This document shows positions 22,787 through 31,095 of a stretch of DNA of 64,000 bases, piece after piece. This stretch comes from Treponema sp. (GTDB taxonomy: Bacteria > Spirochaetota > Spirochaetia > Treponematales > Breznakiellaceae), in contig JAISAQ010000093.1 in the NCBI GenBank assembly GCA_031266775.1, positions 1 to 64,000 on the forward strand, read 5' to 3'. The notes under the pieces were generated by a model. That model was not told the origin of the DNA. It did no database searches and saw only the letters and a program-made list of their open reading frames with translations. The translations under genes were made by a program, and so were the position numbers. Positions within the stretch are counted from its first letter, which is position 1. Every line of letters starts with the position of its first letter.

Positions 22787-23494
22787 ATGCGGTTGCTGGA
22801 AAATTTGTATGTGATCGACGGTCCCTGTTTCGGAAAACTCTGTTACGTATATGCCATAGAATATTCAGGCGGTTTGGCAATCATTGACGCCGGTGTCGCG
22901 GGTGTTTCCGAAGAAACCACGTCCCAATGGCTGAACTATTGGGGACTTGACAGTCGAAAAATAACCCACGTATTTCTAACACACGGCCACTGGGACCATG
23001 TCGGGCTGGCCGCCCGCTGGCGATCGGAAGGGGCGCTGGTCGCCGCACAGAAGAAGGATAGTGCGGTGATTGAAAAGGGCGGTCCCGATCCGGACAACCC
23101 TTTTGATCATCAGGCTTTTCCGCCTTGCAGGATAGACATGGTTCTTGAAGGGGACTGTAGAATTACCGTTGGGGAACTTGAATTCGATGTTATCGCCGTA
23201 CCCGGTCACTCCCCGGGTTCCTGTATCTACCGCCTCAATCTTGACGGCAAGGATCTTTGGTTTACGGGGGATTTTCTTTGTCCCGACGGTATTCCTGAGC
23301 ACGGTGAAAAGATATGGTGGACCGGAGACGTGCGTTATTCGGCCGCGGATCATATTGCAAGCTGTAAAAAAGTCTGGAAACAGCATCCCGGCGCGGTACT
23401 GGGCGGCCATGGTTACCTCCGCATGGGCGGGGCCGGGTATATCCTGCGGGAAAACTACAAGAATGTTCTTAAAATGACGCAGTCCCGCGGATAA
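22787..23494 (+). CDS. Metallo-beta-lactamase-fold hydrolase
   Basis: The 235-residue product carries the zinc-binding signature THGHWDH (His66, His68, Asp70, His71), a later GHSPGS (third His) and TGDFL, and HGY near the end. This is the glyoxalase-II/lactonase-type architecture. In this operon it may hydrolyse a lactone or thioester related to the imported sugar, which is inferred from position only. It begins 2 bp after the permease stop with a weak ribosome site and is the last gene of the transcript. Confidence 0.85.
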   Translation: MRLLENLYVIDGPCFGKLCYVYAIEYSGGLAIIDAGVAGVSEETTSQWLNYWGLDSRKITHVFLTHGHWDHVGLAARWRSEGALVAAQKKDSAVIEKGGPDPDNPFDHQAFPPCRIDMVLEGDCRITVGELEFDVIAVPGHSPGSCIYRLNLDGKDLWFTGDFLCPDGIPEHGEKIWWTGDVRYSAADHIASCKKVWKQHPGAVLGGHGYLRMGGAGYILRENYKNVLKMTQSRG

Positions 23495-23502
23495 CTGCCA
23501 GG

Positions 23503-23541
23503 TGAGGCGGTTCCAAAATATCAGATTTCGGAACCGCCTCA
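23503..23541. terminator. Bidirectional terminator palindrome
   Basis: TGAGGCGGTTCC (23503-23514) and GGAACCGCCTCA (23530-23541) form a 12-bp stem between the convergent hydrolase and aldo-keto reductase genes. It is a member of the GTTC-CAAAA palindrome family. Confidence 0.65.
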
Positions 23542-23553
23542 GATTGTTCCGTA

Positions 23554-24627
23554 TTACTTCTTCGGCAAAAGTTCCGCGGGCTGGGTCGCGGGACTCAGCT
23601 CCCCCCAGCCTTCGTAGGACCACGGCGCCGGACCTCCGGTACCGGGGAAGATCTCGTCGATCCGTTTCAAGGTTGACTCATCCAGCTTTATGCCGTCCGC
23701 ATGAATGAGTTCTTCAAGGTCTTTGGGAGTACAGGGGCCGATGATCGAGGCGGTGATTGCCGGGTGGGCAAGCTGCCAGGCAATGGTTACCGCGCCTACC
23801 GGTTCACCAATATCGTGGCAGAGCCCGGCATACTGGATAAGCTGCGGCCGGTATTTTTCCACCACCCGCTGAGCCTCATCGCTAAGGGGCCGTTTTCCCG
23901 GTTCAAGGAGATCGACGCCCAGCACGCCCCGGTACAGGGGGCTCATCAGCGTAATGCCAATCCCCTGATCCAGCGCCATGGGAAGTACTTCGTATTCAGG
24001 CTGGCGAATAATGGGATTGTACACATGCTGTTCATTTACGATTCCCAGAAGATTTCTGCGCTGGGCCGCTTCCTGGCCCTTCATGATTTCCCAGGCCGAT
24101 CCGTTACTCGTGCCAACGTAATCCACTTCCCCGCTTCTGATAAGGCGTTCAAGGGCGTCCCAGGTTTCATCCCATGACCGGGGCTTGACAATGTCGTGGA
24201 GCAGATACAGTTCCACATGCTCTGTCCTGAGCCGTTTTAAGGATTCCTTAAAATGCCTGTGTATCTTGTAGAGGGAAATGTTGCGCAGGGCGTTGGGACC
24301 TTCCCATGTTTCCACATTGTCCATTACATGCCCTACCTTGGTTGTAAGCACTACCCGTTCCCGGCGGCCCCTGCCCCCGGCAAACCATCTTCCTACAATG
24401 TCTTCCGCCATGCCGCTGTAACTGCCTTTCCCAAAGGCGCCGTAAGCGTCCGCGGTGTCGAAAAAGTTGATTCCTGCTTCTACGGCCATATCCATAAGAT
24501 AATGAGCGTCCTTTTCCACCACAGAACCCCAGTTGCCGTAGCCATTACCTCCGCCGCCGAAAGTACCGGTGCCAAGGCAGATCCGGCTTACCAGCATTTC
24601 CGTTCTTCCCAGCCGATTATAATGCAT
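23554..24627 (-). CDS. Aldo-keto reductase
   Basis: NADPH-dependent TIM-barrel oxidoreductase. The catalytic tetrad is visible: Asp57 and Tyr62 (FFDTADAYG), Lys97 (LTTKVGH) and His144 (YLLHD). Length 357 fits the sugar-oxidising/reducing subgroup that includes L-glucose/galactose dehydrogenase-like proteins. ATG 24627 has AAAGGAG upstream. It is transcribed from its own promoter at 24673-24701, whose -35 box overlaps a copy of the ATTCCAAT-N4-AGAAY operator. It is therefore likely co-controlled with the neighbouring operons. The sugar substrate is unknown. Confidence 0.88.
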   Translation of the reverse strand: MHYNRLGRTEMLVSRICLGTGTFGGGGNGYGNWGSVVEKDAHYLMDMAVEAGINFFDTADAYGAFGKGSYSGMAEDIVGRWFAGGRGRRERVVLTTKVGHVMDNVETWEGPNALRNISLYKIHRHFKESLKRLRTEHVELYLLHDIVKPRSWDETWDALERLIRSGEVDYVGTSNGSAWEIMKGQEAAQRRNLLGIVNEQHVYNPIIRQPEYEVLPMALDQGIGITLMSPLYRGVLGVDLLEPGKRPLSDEAQRVVEKYRPQLIQYAGLCHDIGEPVGAVTIAWQLAHPAITASIIGPCTPKDLEELIHADGIKLDESTLKRIDEIFPGTGGPAPWSYEGWGELSPATQPAELLPKK

Positions 24628-24672
24628 ATAAAACTCCTTTGTTTGTCTGTGCCCTGTTAATTGGCCCTGTTT

Positions 24673-24725
24673 ACTGTATCATTTCTTAATTCCAATTTCA
24701 AGAATCTTATTCTAATTTTCAAAAA
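24673..24725 (-). promoter_or_regulatory. Aldo-keto reductase promoter and tandem operator (site B)
   Basis: On the minus strand TTGAAA (24701-24696), a 17-bp spacer and TACAGT (24678-24673). The plus-strand 17-mer ATTCCAATTTCAAGAAT (24689-24705) covers the -35, and a weaker second copy (ATTCTAAT, 24709-24725) follows. The core matches sites at 17492 and 31057. Confidence 0.6.
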
Positions 24726-24996
24726 TGAAAAATCACGGGATAACAAGCGGCGTCAATCCGCCTCGGGGCTGTTCCCCGGAACGGGTAACGGTCAAGCCGT
24801 ATGTTTTTTCATACGGCTCAAGCCGGGTTCCATGAGGTTTCTTTATCTTTCGCCGGAACAAATTTCTGTTGACACATAATTCTGGCCGTATTATACTGTT
24901 CCGGTACTGCTAAATTTTAGTATTGTGTTTTATTTTGTGGAATTGCAAAATTCCTTGCCGGTCAGGGTTCCGGTAAAATAATTCAGGAGGGACGGG
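24726..24996 (+). promoter_or_regulatory. Importer 2 upstream region with strong promoter
   Basis: TTGACA (24869-24874), a 17-bp spacer and TATACT (24892-24897) form a near-consensus promoter with a leader of about 90 nt. A dyad CTAAATTTTAG (24910-24920) lies just downstream and could be an operator. No gene was seen in the rest of the gap. Confidence 0.65.
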
Positions 24997-26295
24997 ATGA
25001 AAAGGAAGCCAGGTTTTGGTCTGTTGATTGCGCTGTTACTGCCGGTTTTAATGCTTTCCTGCAACAGGAAAGCCGGACAAACTGTTTCGGAAGACGATCC
25101 CCGCATGAAGAAAATCGTTGTCTGGGGCTGGAGTAATTCACCCGAATATAAAAGCGAATTTGTGTATTTTAAGGAAGATACGGGGATGGATATAGAAATA
25201 GTCGTCACCGCATCGGAAGATGTGGCGCCAAAACTCCAGACAACTTTGGCCGGCGGAGGAGAACTGCCTGACATTGCGTGGATAGAAGCGTCATTTCGGG
25301 GCAACCTGCTTGCCATGGATATTTGGGAGGATATTTCCGCGCCGCCATACAATGTGGACAAAAGTCAGGTACTTGACTATCTTGTCCCGCTGGAAACAAC
25401 CCCGTCCGGCAAATGGGTAGGTCCCGAATGTCCGTCGGTAGCCGGTATGGCGTACAAGAGGCCTCTGGCCAAAGAGTATTTTGGGACCGACGATCCCTAC
25501 GAACTGGAAAAGTTGTTTCCCACCTGGGATGCCTTTGTACAGGCCGGCATTGAGGTTCAAAGGAAATCGGGCGGAAAAGTATTTATGATGGCAACATTGA
25601 ATGATGCGGCGACCTTTTTATGCGGACAGACATCGGAACCCTTTGTCATCGGGGACAAGGTAAATTTGGAAAAATCCGCTATGCCGGTCATTGAAAGACT
25701 GATTCAATTCAAGAAAAACAGGATCGTTGACCAGATAGACGCCGGAAGTCCCGGCGAGAATGCTTCCTACACGACCGATGAACATATTTTCTATCCCTGC
25801 GCCAACTGGTCTGTCGTATATGTCATCAAGATGAATGACCGGAACAGCATGGGCCGGTGGGGATTTATGCTTCCGCCTGAAGGCCCCTTCCCCTGGGGCG
25901 GTACGGTCATGGGCGTTCCCACCAGGGCAATCAACAAAAAAGGGGCGGTTACGTTTATTACATGGAATTTCCTGACGGAAAAGGGCGCAACCCTTGAAAG
26001 GGACATCATGGGTAATTTTCAGCCGTGGAAGCCTCTTTATTACGAAATGGAAAACTTCTACAGCAGCCAAGACCCTTACTTTGCCGGCCAGGATGTATTG
26101 AAGGATATTAGTGACCGGGTTTTGCCGAATATTGGAAAGGTCAGAGTTCCTACAAGGTATGATCAGGATGTTAATCAGGTAATAGGCGTGGCGGTAAGAA
26201 GTATTAATGCTTCAAACGGTAATAGTAATGCCGGGGAAGTTGTAGATCGGATGATTGACGATCTTGTCAACAGACGGTCTTCGCTGAGCAGGTAA
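24997..26295 (+). CDS. Sugar ABC transporter substrate-binding lipoprotein (importer 2)
   Basis: The 432-residue family-1 binding protein has a lipoprotein signal (MKRKPGF, hydrophobic stretch, LMLSC with Cys24). Its typical core includes KKIVVWGWSNSPEYKSEF, a DIAWIEASF segment and late WGFMLPPEGPFPWGGTVMGVP. Ribosome site AGGAGGGACGGG. It is only distantly like the binding protein of importer 1, so a different substrate is probable. A terminator-like stem follows the gene. Confidence 0.93.
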   Translation: MKRKPGFGLLIALLLPVLMLSCNRKAGQTVSEDDPRMKKIVVWGWSNSPEYKSEFVYFKEDTGMDIEIVVTASEDVAPKLQTTLAGGGELPDIAWIEASFRGNLLAMDIWEDISAPPYNVDKSQVLDYLVPLETTPSGKWVGPECPSVAGMAYKRPLAKEYFGTDDPYELEKLFPTWDAFVQAGIEVQRKSGGKVFMMATLNDAATFLCGQTSEPFVIGDKVNLEKSAMPVIERLIQFKKNRIVDQIDAGSPGENASYTTDEHIFYPCANWSVVYVIKMNDRNSMGRWGFMLPPEGPFPWGGTVMGVPTRAINKKGAVTFITWNFLTEKGATLERDIMGNFQPWKPLYYEMENFYSSQDPYFAGQDVLKDISDRVLPNIGKVRVPTRYDQDVNQVIGVAVRSINASNGNSNAGEVVDRMIDDLVNRRSSLSR

Positions 26296-26303
26296 AGACA
26301 AAA

Positions 26304-26352
26304 AGCCTTTTGCCCCCGTTGCCGGGGGTTCTTTTGGCATTTTCAAAAGGCT
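26304..26352 (+). terminator. Intra-operon attenuator hairpin after the binding protein
   Basis: AGCCTTTTG (26304-26312) pairs with CAAAAGGCT (26344-26352), enclosing CCCCCG/CGGGGG. It likely lets more binding protein than permease be made. Confidence 0.6.
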
Positions 26353-26375
26353 GGTTGTCGTGCGGAGGTAAAGTT

Positions 26376-27269
26376 GTGGGCAAAAAAGCCGTTCCTTACA
26401 TTATGCTTGCTCCCTTTTTTGTCATTTACTTTGTTTTTAACCTGTTTCCGTTGTTTTTTTCATTGGGAATCAGTTTCTCCGCGTGGGACGGCTTTAACGA
26501 AACCGTTTTTGTGAAATTTGAAAACTATATCCGTCTTTTTACAAGAGATAAATTTTTCTATCAGGCTCTTTTCAATACGGTCCTGCTTCTGTGCTTTAAT
26601 ACTCCTGTTGTTATTCTTGCAGGACTCTTGGCCGCTGTTTTTCTAAAGGATTTTTTCCGCCGGACGAAGGGGGCGATTCAGCTCATAAACTTTCTTCCCT
26701 GTATAACGACGCCGGTTGCGGTCGGGCTCCTTTTTCAACTGATGTTTGACGTAAAAACGGGAGTTGTGAACGGATTCCTCAGTCTATGCGGACTGGAACC
26801 TTATTATTGGCTTGGTTATCCCTGGTCGGCCCGGATGGTGGTTGTTATAATGACCGTCTGGAATGGTTATGGTTATATGATGATCATGCTTACCGCCGGT
26901 CTGACAACAATTTCCGATGAGCTTTATGAGGCCGCGACAATAGATGGTTCTTCGTGGCTCAATTCTTTCTTCAAAATTACCATTCCCATGCTAAGACCCA
27001 TATTCGCGTTTATCATTACAACCAGTATTATCAACGGACTTAAACTTTTTGATGAGCCTTCGCTTTTGTTTGTTACTTCAGGACAGCAGGACGGTGCATT
27101 TGGCGGGCCGGATCGATCGGTTTTGACAGTGGTTATGCGTTTTTATGAGGTATCCTTCAGACAGTTTGAATTTGGCTACGGATCGGCCATGGCGTATATT
27201 CTGTTCATAATTATTGCCTTTGTTTCGTTTTTTAGCGTGAGACTGTTGAACAGGGATAATCAAGCCTGA
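26376..27269 (+). CDS. Sugar ABC transporter permease (MalF type, importer 2)
   Basis: 297-residue membrane subunit with helices beginning YIMLAPFFVIYFVFNLFPLFFSL. The EAA loop reads ISDELYEAATIDGSSWLNSFFKITIPMLRP. GTG 26376 is chosen for its GCGGAGG ribosome site 7 nt upstream; the frame from 26310 runs through the attenuator hairpin. The MalG-type gene follows after 9 bp. Confidence 0.92.
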   Translation: MGKKAVPYIMLAPFFVIYFVFNLFPLFFSLGISFSAWDGFNETVFVKFENYIRLFTRDKFFYQALFNTVLLLCFNTPVVILAGLLAAVFLKDFFRRTKGAIQLINFLPCITTPVAVGLLFQLMFDVKTGVVNGFLSLCGLEPYYWLGYPWSARMVVVIMTVWNGYGYMMIMLTAGLTTISDELYEAATIDGSSWLNSFFKITIPMLRPIFAFIITTSIINGLKLFDEPSLLFVTSGQQDGAFGGPDRSVLTVVMRFYEVSFRQFEFGYGSAMAYILFIIIAFVSFFSVRLLNRDNQA

Positions 27270-27278
27270 GGGGATGAT

Positions 27279-28106
27279 ATGGTTTTGTTTTGCAAGAGGC
27301 TCATAAGGCTGCCGGTTTATGTTTTTATGATTCTCCTGTCAGTAATCGCCTTGCTGCCTTTTTATATGATGATCATGATGGGTACCTATATTACCGAGGA
27401 TCTTTTTCTGGGTACGAAACTGTTTCCCGGCAGTTATTTTGGAGAAAATTTACAGTCGGTTGTCAATTCCGGATTTTTCAGATCGTATATCAACAGCTTT
27501 ATCGTGGCAATCCCGCATACCGCCGGCGCGGTGCTGGTAAGCGCCCTCACAGGATATGCCTTTGCAAAATACCGGTTCAGGGGAAAGAATGCGCTGTTTG
27601 CTTTTGTGCTGGCAACTATTGCCGTCCCGTCTCAGGTCGGCCTCGTTGGTTTTGTGGTGGAAATGAAAATGATAGGCTGGATAAACACATTACTGCCGCT
27701 TATATTTCCAGGAATGGCGAATGCCTTTGTTGTTTTCTGGATGACTCAATATATTGGCAGTGCCGTTCCCAATGAAATTCTTGAAAGCGGCTGCCTTGAC
27801 GGCTGTAACGATTTTGGTGTTTTCTTTCGGCTGGTATTGCCGATCATCCGGCCTGCGGTGGTGTGCATGTCACTGCTCCTTTTCCTCTGGTCGTGGAACA
27901 ATTACATGACTCCGCTGGTTATTGTCAGTAGAGTGACTCTCTACACCGTTCCGCTGGCAATAGCCCTTTTACAGGGAGAATTCCGGGTTGATGTAGCGGC
28001 GCGTATTTTGGCTCTTGGAATGGGTATTATCCCGATACTGATCATGTTTGCCGCCGGTTCAAGGCAGCTGATACAGGGCATGACGGCCGGAAGCATCAAG
28101 GGATAA
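27279..28106 (+). CDS. Sugar ABC transporter permease (MalG type, importer 2)
   Basis: 275-residue membrane subunit with six hydrophobic segments. The EAA loop is NEILESGCLDGCNDFGVFFRLVLPIIRP, and a late LWSWNNYMTPLVI stretch is typical of MalG. GAGGGGATGAT precedes ATG 27279. As with importer 1, no ATPase gene is near. Confidence 0.92.
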   Translation: MVLFCKRLIRLPVYVFMILLSVIALLPFYMMIMMGTYITEDLFLGTKLFPGSYFGENLQSVVNSGFFRSYINSFIVAIPHTAGAVLVSALTGYAFAKYRFRGKNALFAFVLATIAVPSQVGLVGFVVEMKMIGWINTLLPLIFPGMANAFVVFWMTQYIGSAVPNEILESGCLDGCNDFGVFFRLVLPIIRPAVVCMSLLLFLWSWNNYMTPLVIVSRVTLYTVPLAIALLQGEFRVDVAARILALGMGIIPILIMFAAGSRQLIQGMTAGSIKG

Positions 28107-28150
28107 AAATCAAACGGCTGTGTAAAATTAAAGATTTATGGAGAAGGAAC

Positions 28151-29491
28151 ATGAAAAAGACGGTAACAGAGAAGGAAAACGAAAGAACCGTATTGGCGGA
28201 AGCCGATGTAGTAGTTCTTGGGGGCGGTCCTGCCGGTATCGGAGCGGCAATCGGAGCGGCCGACGCGGGCGCGTCGGTTATTGTCGTTGAACGCTATGGC
28301 TTTCTGGGCGGAATTCCAACCATCTGCAACATGGAACCTTCTTCCTGGTGCAGGCAGAAGGAAACCGTAATGCCCGGCGGTGTCCAGGCCCTTCTGGAAA
28401 AAAAGATGCTTGAGCGGGACGCCGCGATTCCGTCTTTTTTTACACCGTCGGCTTCACTGGTTTATGATACAGAATTGATGAAGCAGATACTGGATGATTT
28501 TGTTCTTGCGCATAATGTAAAGCCAATTTTTCACTGTATGGTATCGGAGCCGTATTATGAAAACGGGAAACTGCGGGGCGTTTTTATTGAAAGCAAATCA
28601 GGCAGGGAAATAATACTGGGCAGCCGTTTTGTGGACTGTACGGGAGATGCTGATTTTGCCGCGCGCTGCGGCTGTCCCTTTGAAATGTGCAGTCTGGGGT
28701 CTGATGAGAAAACCGATCTTATGTTTGGTACGACGATTTTCGGCGTATCAGACGTGGATACGGAAAAAGTAATGGAAAATTTGAAGGCTCACCCTGAAAT
28801 GCTTGATCGTATCCGCCACGAATTTATCAGCGACGGTTTTAAAAGAGCAATGGCCGACGGGTATCCGGTTCCGCCGGAAGGTTTTGCGGACAAGATCATC
28901 TTTAACCGGATGACGCGGGCCGAAGTAACCGCGATTAACCGGGTGAGGGTTCCCGTTAACGGTACGGATGTTTTGAGCATAACGGAAGCCGAGATAAAAT
29001 CCAGAAAATGCTGTCTTGCCACGCTGGAATTATTGAAACGTTATGAACCCGGTTTTGAAGAGGCCAGGCTTCGTCATTTTTCAACTGCCATGGGAGTGCG
29101 GGAAACAAGGCGCATAAAGGGAAATTATCAGCTTACCCTGGAAGATATTGACGGTGAACGCCGTTTTGATGATTCGGTAGGCGTTTATCCTGTTTGTTCC
29201 GACGGTCCGGCGAGGGTAATGGTTGCTACCGGCGCGTATTTTCAGATACCTTTCAGAATGCTGGTTCCCGCCGGTCCCAGGGAAGCGGCCCGCCTCCTGG
29301 TAGCGGGACGTTGTGTTTCTTCGACAAAAGACGCCACACATACGACACGCGGCGTTGATTTTGCCTTTGCGAGCGGGCAGGCGGCGGGTGTAGCCAGTGC
29401 GCTTTCGATAAAAGAAAACCTGGACAGCGGCAGTGTCAATCTTTCCGGTCTTCAGAATGAGTTAAAACGGCAGGGAGTTCGTATTGATTAA
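28151..29491 (+). CDS. FAD-dependent oxidoreductase 1 (PF12831-like)
   Basis: The 446-residue product has an N-terminal FAD-binding Rossmann motif (GGGPAGIGAAIGAADAGASVIVVER), a RFVDCTGDADFA segment and a C-terminal VAGRCVSSTKDATHTTR...SGQAAGVAS that completes the FAD site. These features mark the FAD_oxidored group often found in carbohydrate gene clusters. The reaction is not known. A GGAG ribosome site precedes ATG 28151. It is likely paralogous to the next gene, and the pair may act on related intermediates of the imported compound. Confidence 0.82.
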   Translation: MKKTVTEKENERTVLAEADVVVLGGGPAGIGAAIGAADAGASVIVVERYGFLGGIPTICNMEPSSWCRQKETVMPGGVQALLEKKMLERDAAIPSFFTPSASLVYDTELMKQILDDFVLAHNVKPIFHCMVSEPYYENGKLRGVFIESKSGREIILGSRFVDCTGDADFAARCGCPFEMCSLGSDEKTDLMFGTTIFGVSDVDTEKVMENLKAHPEMLDRIRHEFISDGFKRAMADGYPVPPEGFADKIIFNRMTRAEVTAINRVRVPVNGTDVLSITEAEIKSRKCCLATLELLKRYEPGFEEARLRHFSTAMGVRETRRIKGNYQLTLEDIDGERRFDDSVGVYPVCSDGPARVMVATGAYFQIPFRMLVPAGPREAARLLVAGRCVSSTKDATHTTRGVDFAFASGQAAGVASALSIKENLDSGSVNLSGLQNELKRQGVRID

Positions 29492-29537
29492 AAACCGCAT
29501 TGGTAATTTGTGCTGATTGAACAAGGAGGGTACAGGC

Positions 29538-30935
29538 GTGGAGCATGTAGAGGTTTCCGGGTTGAAGATTCCGGTGGCGGAAGAGGCGGATCTTTTTGTC
29601 GCGGGCGGAGGGAGCGCCGGGGTCGGGGCGGCCATTGCCGCGGGGAGATTGGGGCTCAAGACCTTTGTGGCGGAACGAATGTTTGCCCTGGGCGGCATGA
29701 TGACTTCCGGCCTGATGAGCAAGATTGCCATTTCCGCTTCGAACCATGGAATAGCCGAAGAACTGCTGGGGAGGCTGGATGCGCACCAGAAATCCGACTT
29801 TCTTTCGGGCCGGCACGAGGTTCCCATTGATCCCGAGCTTGCCAAGTGGATGTTGGACAAAATGGTTATTGATGAGGCCGGCGCCGGCGTTCGTTTCGGG
29901 ACTACCATAACCGGGGTAATCAGGGAAGGCCGGAACATCAAGTGTGCAATCGTTGACAGTATAAACGGCCTTGAAGCGGTAAAGGCGAAGTACTATGCGG
30001 ACTGCACCGGCGACGGGCAATTGAGTTTCAAGGCCGGCGCATCATATGTTGCAGGCAACGAACAAGGTTATAGTTCTTCCCCAACTCTCATGTTCAGAAT
30101 CGCAAATGTTGATATAGAAAAACTTATTGCCGAAATGGAATCTCATCCCGGCGTATATAAATCTGAACAGGATACCTATTCCAACCACAAGATAAGTCCG
30201 GCCCAGAACCGGAAAAATATCGCCGGTGACAAGTATGCGCATTTTGCCGATTTTATTCCCTTTATTCGTCAAAAACAAAAAGAAAACCCCGGGTTTCTGA
30301 ACGAATGGGAGCTTGAGATGATGCTGCAGCGCGGGCTTATCTTCATGAATCAGCCGCAGGGGAACCACGTACTGGTCAATTCAACGAGAATCCCCTACTT
30401 TAAGGGGAATGACAGTAAAGAGCTTGGTGACGCAATGGTTGCCGGAAGAAAGCAGGTTGCGGCAACCTTTCGTTTTATGAAAGCCTTTGTGCCGGGATTT
30501 GAAAATTCTTTTATAATGGACACGGGAAGCATGCTGGGCATCCGTGAATCCCGCCGTATTAACGGAGATTATATCTTTACCGGTGATGACGTAAACAAAC
30601 TGCGCAGATTCGAAGATGGCGTTGTCAGTAATTTCGGCGGTGTGGAAATTCATTCCGTTGACGGGAAAAGTACGGATATTAAAGAACTTCAGGGCGGTTT
30701 TTATACGGTTCCCTACCGCAGTATCATCGCCAAAGATTTTGATAATCTTTATATTGCGGGGCGCTGTTTCAGCGCCAGCCACACGGCGCTTTCTGCCGCG
30801 CGCAATATCGCGTACTGTATGGCCCTTGGGCAGGCCGCCGGAACTGCCGCCGCGCAGTTGCTGCACAGGAACAGGGACAATGTCCGCGATATTGATATCA
30901 AGCCGCTCCAGAAAGATCTGGAACCGGTTATCTAG
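29538..30935 (+). CDS. FAD-dependent oxidoreductase 2 (PF12831-like)
   Basis: 465-residue paralogue of the preceding gene. It has GGGSAGVGAAIAAGRLGLKTFVAER near the N-terminus, YYADCTGDGQLSFKAG in the middle, GIRESRRINGDY, and YIAGRCFSASHTALSAARNIAYCMALGQAAG at the end. GTG 29538 is taken as start because AAGGAGGG lies 7 nt upstream; TTG 29517 overlaps that site. The substrate is unknown. A hairpin (30943-30973) and a new promoter (31017) follow. Confidence 0.82.
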   Translation: MEHVEVSGLKIPVAEEADLFVAGGGSAGVGAAIAAGRLGLKTFVAERMFALGGMMTSGLMSKIAISASNHGIAEELLGRLDAHQKSDFLSGRHEVPIDPELAKWMLDKMVIDEAGAGVRFGTTITGVIREGRNIKCAIVDSINGLEAVKAKYYADCTGDGQLSFKAGASYVAGNEQGYSSSPTLMFRIANVDIEKLIAEMESHPGVYKSEQDTYSNHKISPAQNRKNIAGDKYAHFADFIPFIRQKQKENPGFLNEWELEMMLQRGLIFMNQPQGNHVLVNSTRIPYFKGNDSKELGDAMVAGRKQVAATFRFMKAFVPGFENSFIMDTGSMLGIRESRRINGDYIFTGDDVNKLRRFEDGVVSNFGGVEIHSVDGKSTDIKELQGGFYTVPYRSIIAKDFDNLYIAGRCFSASHTALSAARNIAYCMALGQAAGTAAAQLLHRNRDNVRDIDIKPLQKDLEPVI

Positions 30936-30942
30936 GGAGTCG

Positions 30943-30973
30943 CCGGTTTATTCACATGCGGATAAATCGGCGC
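30943..30973 (+). terminator. Hairpin after FAD oxidoreductase 2
   Basis: GCCGGTTTAT and ATAAATCGGC form a 10-bp stem with one wobble. It has no T-run, so it is more an attenuator than a full terminator, ahead of a separate promoter. Confidence 0.4.
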
Positions 30974-31016
30974 CTTCTTGAGTGTTTCCAATATCCTGAA
31001 GTGAAATCACGGGAGA

Positions 31017-31073
31017 TTGACAAGCCGTCATTCCCCATTTATAATAATGAAATATGATTCCAATAATAAGAAC
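31017..31073 (+). promoter_or_regulatory. Perfect consensus promoter and operator (site C) for the ThDP enzyme unit
   Basis: TTGACA (31017-31022), exactly 17 bp, then TATAAT (31040-31045). Both hexamers are consensus. ATTCCAATAATAAGAAC (31057-31073) starts about 5 bp after the expected transcript start and matches the operator core at 17492 and 24689. A promoter this strong needs repression, which the operator would give. Confidence 0.75.
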
Positions 31074-31095
31074 ATAGAAACGGAGGGTTCTATTC

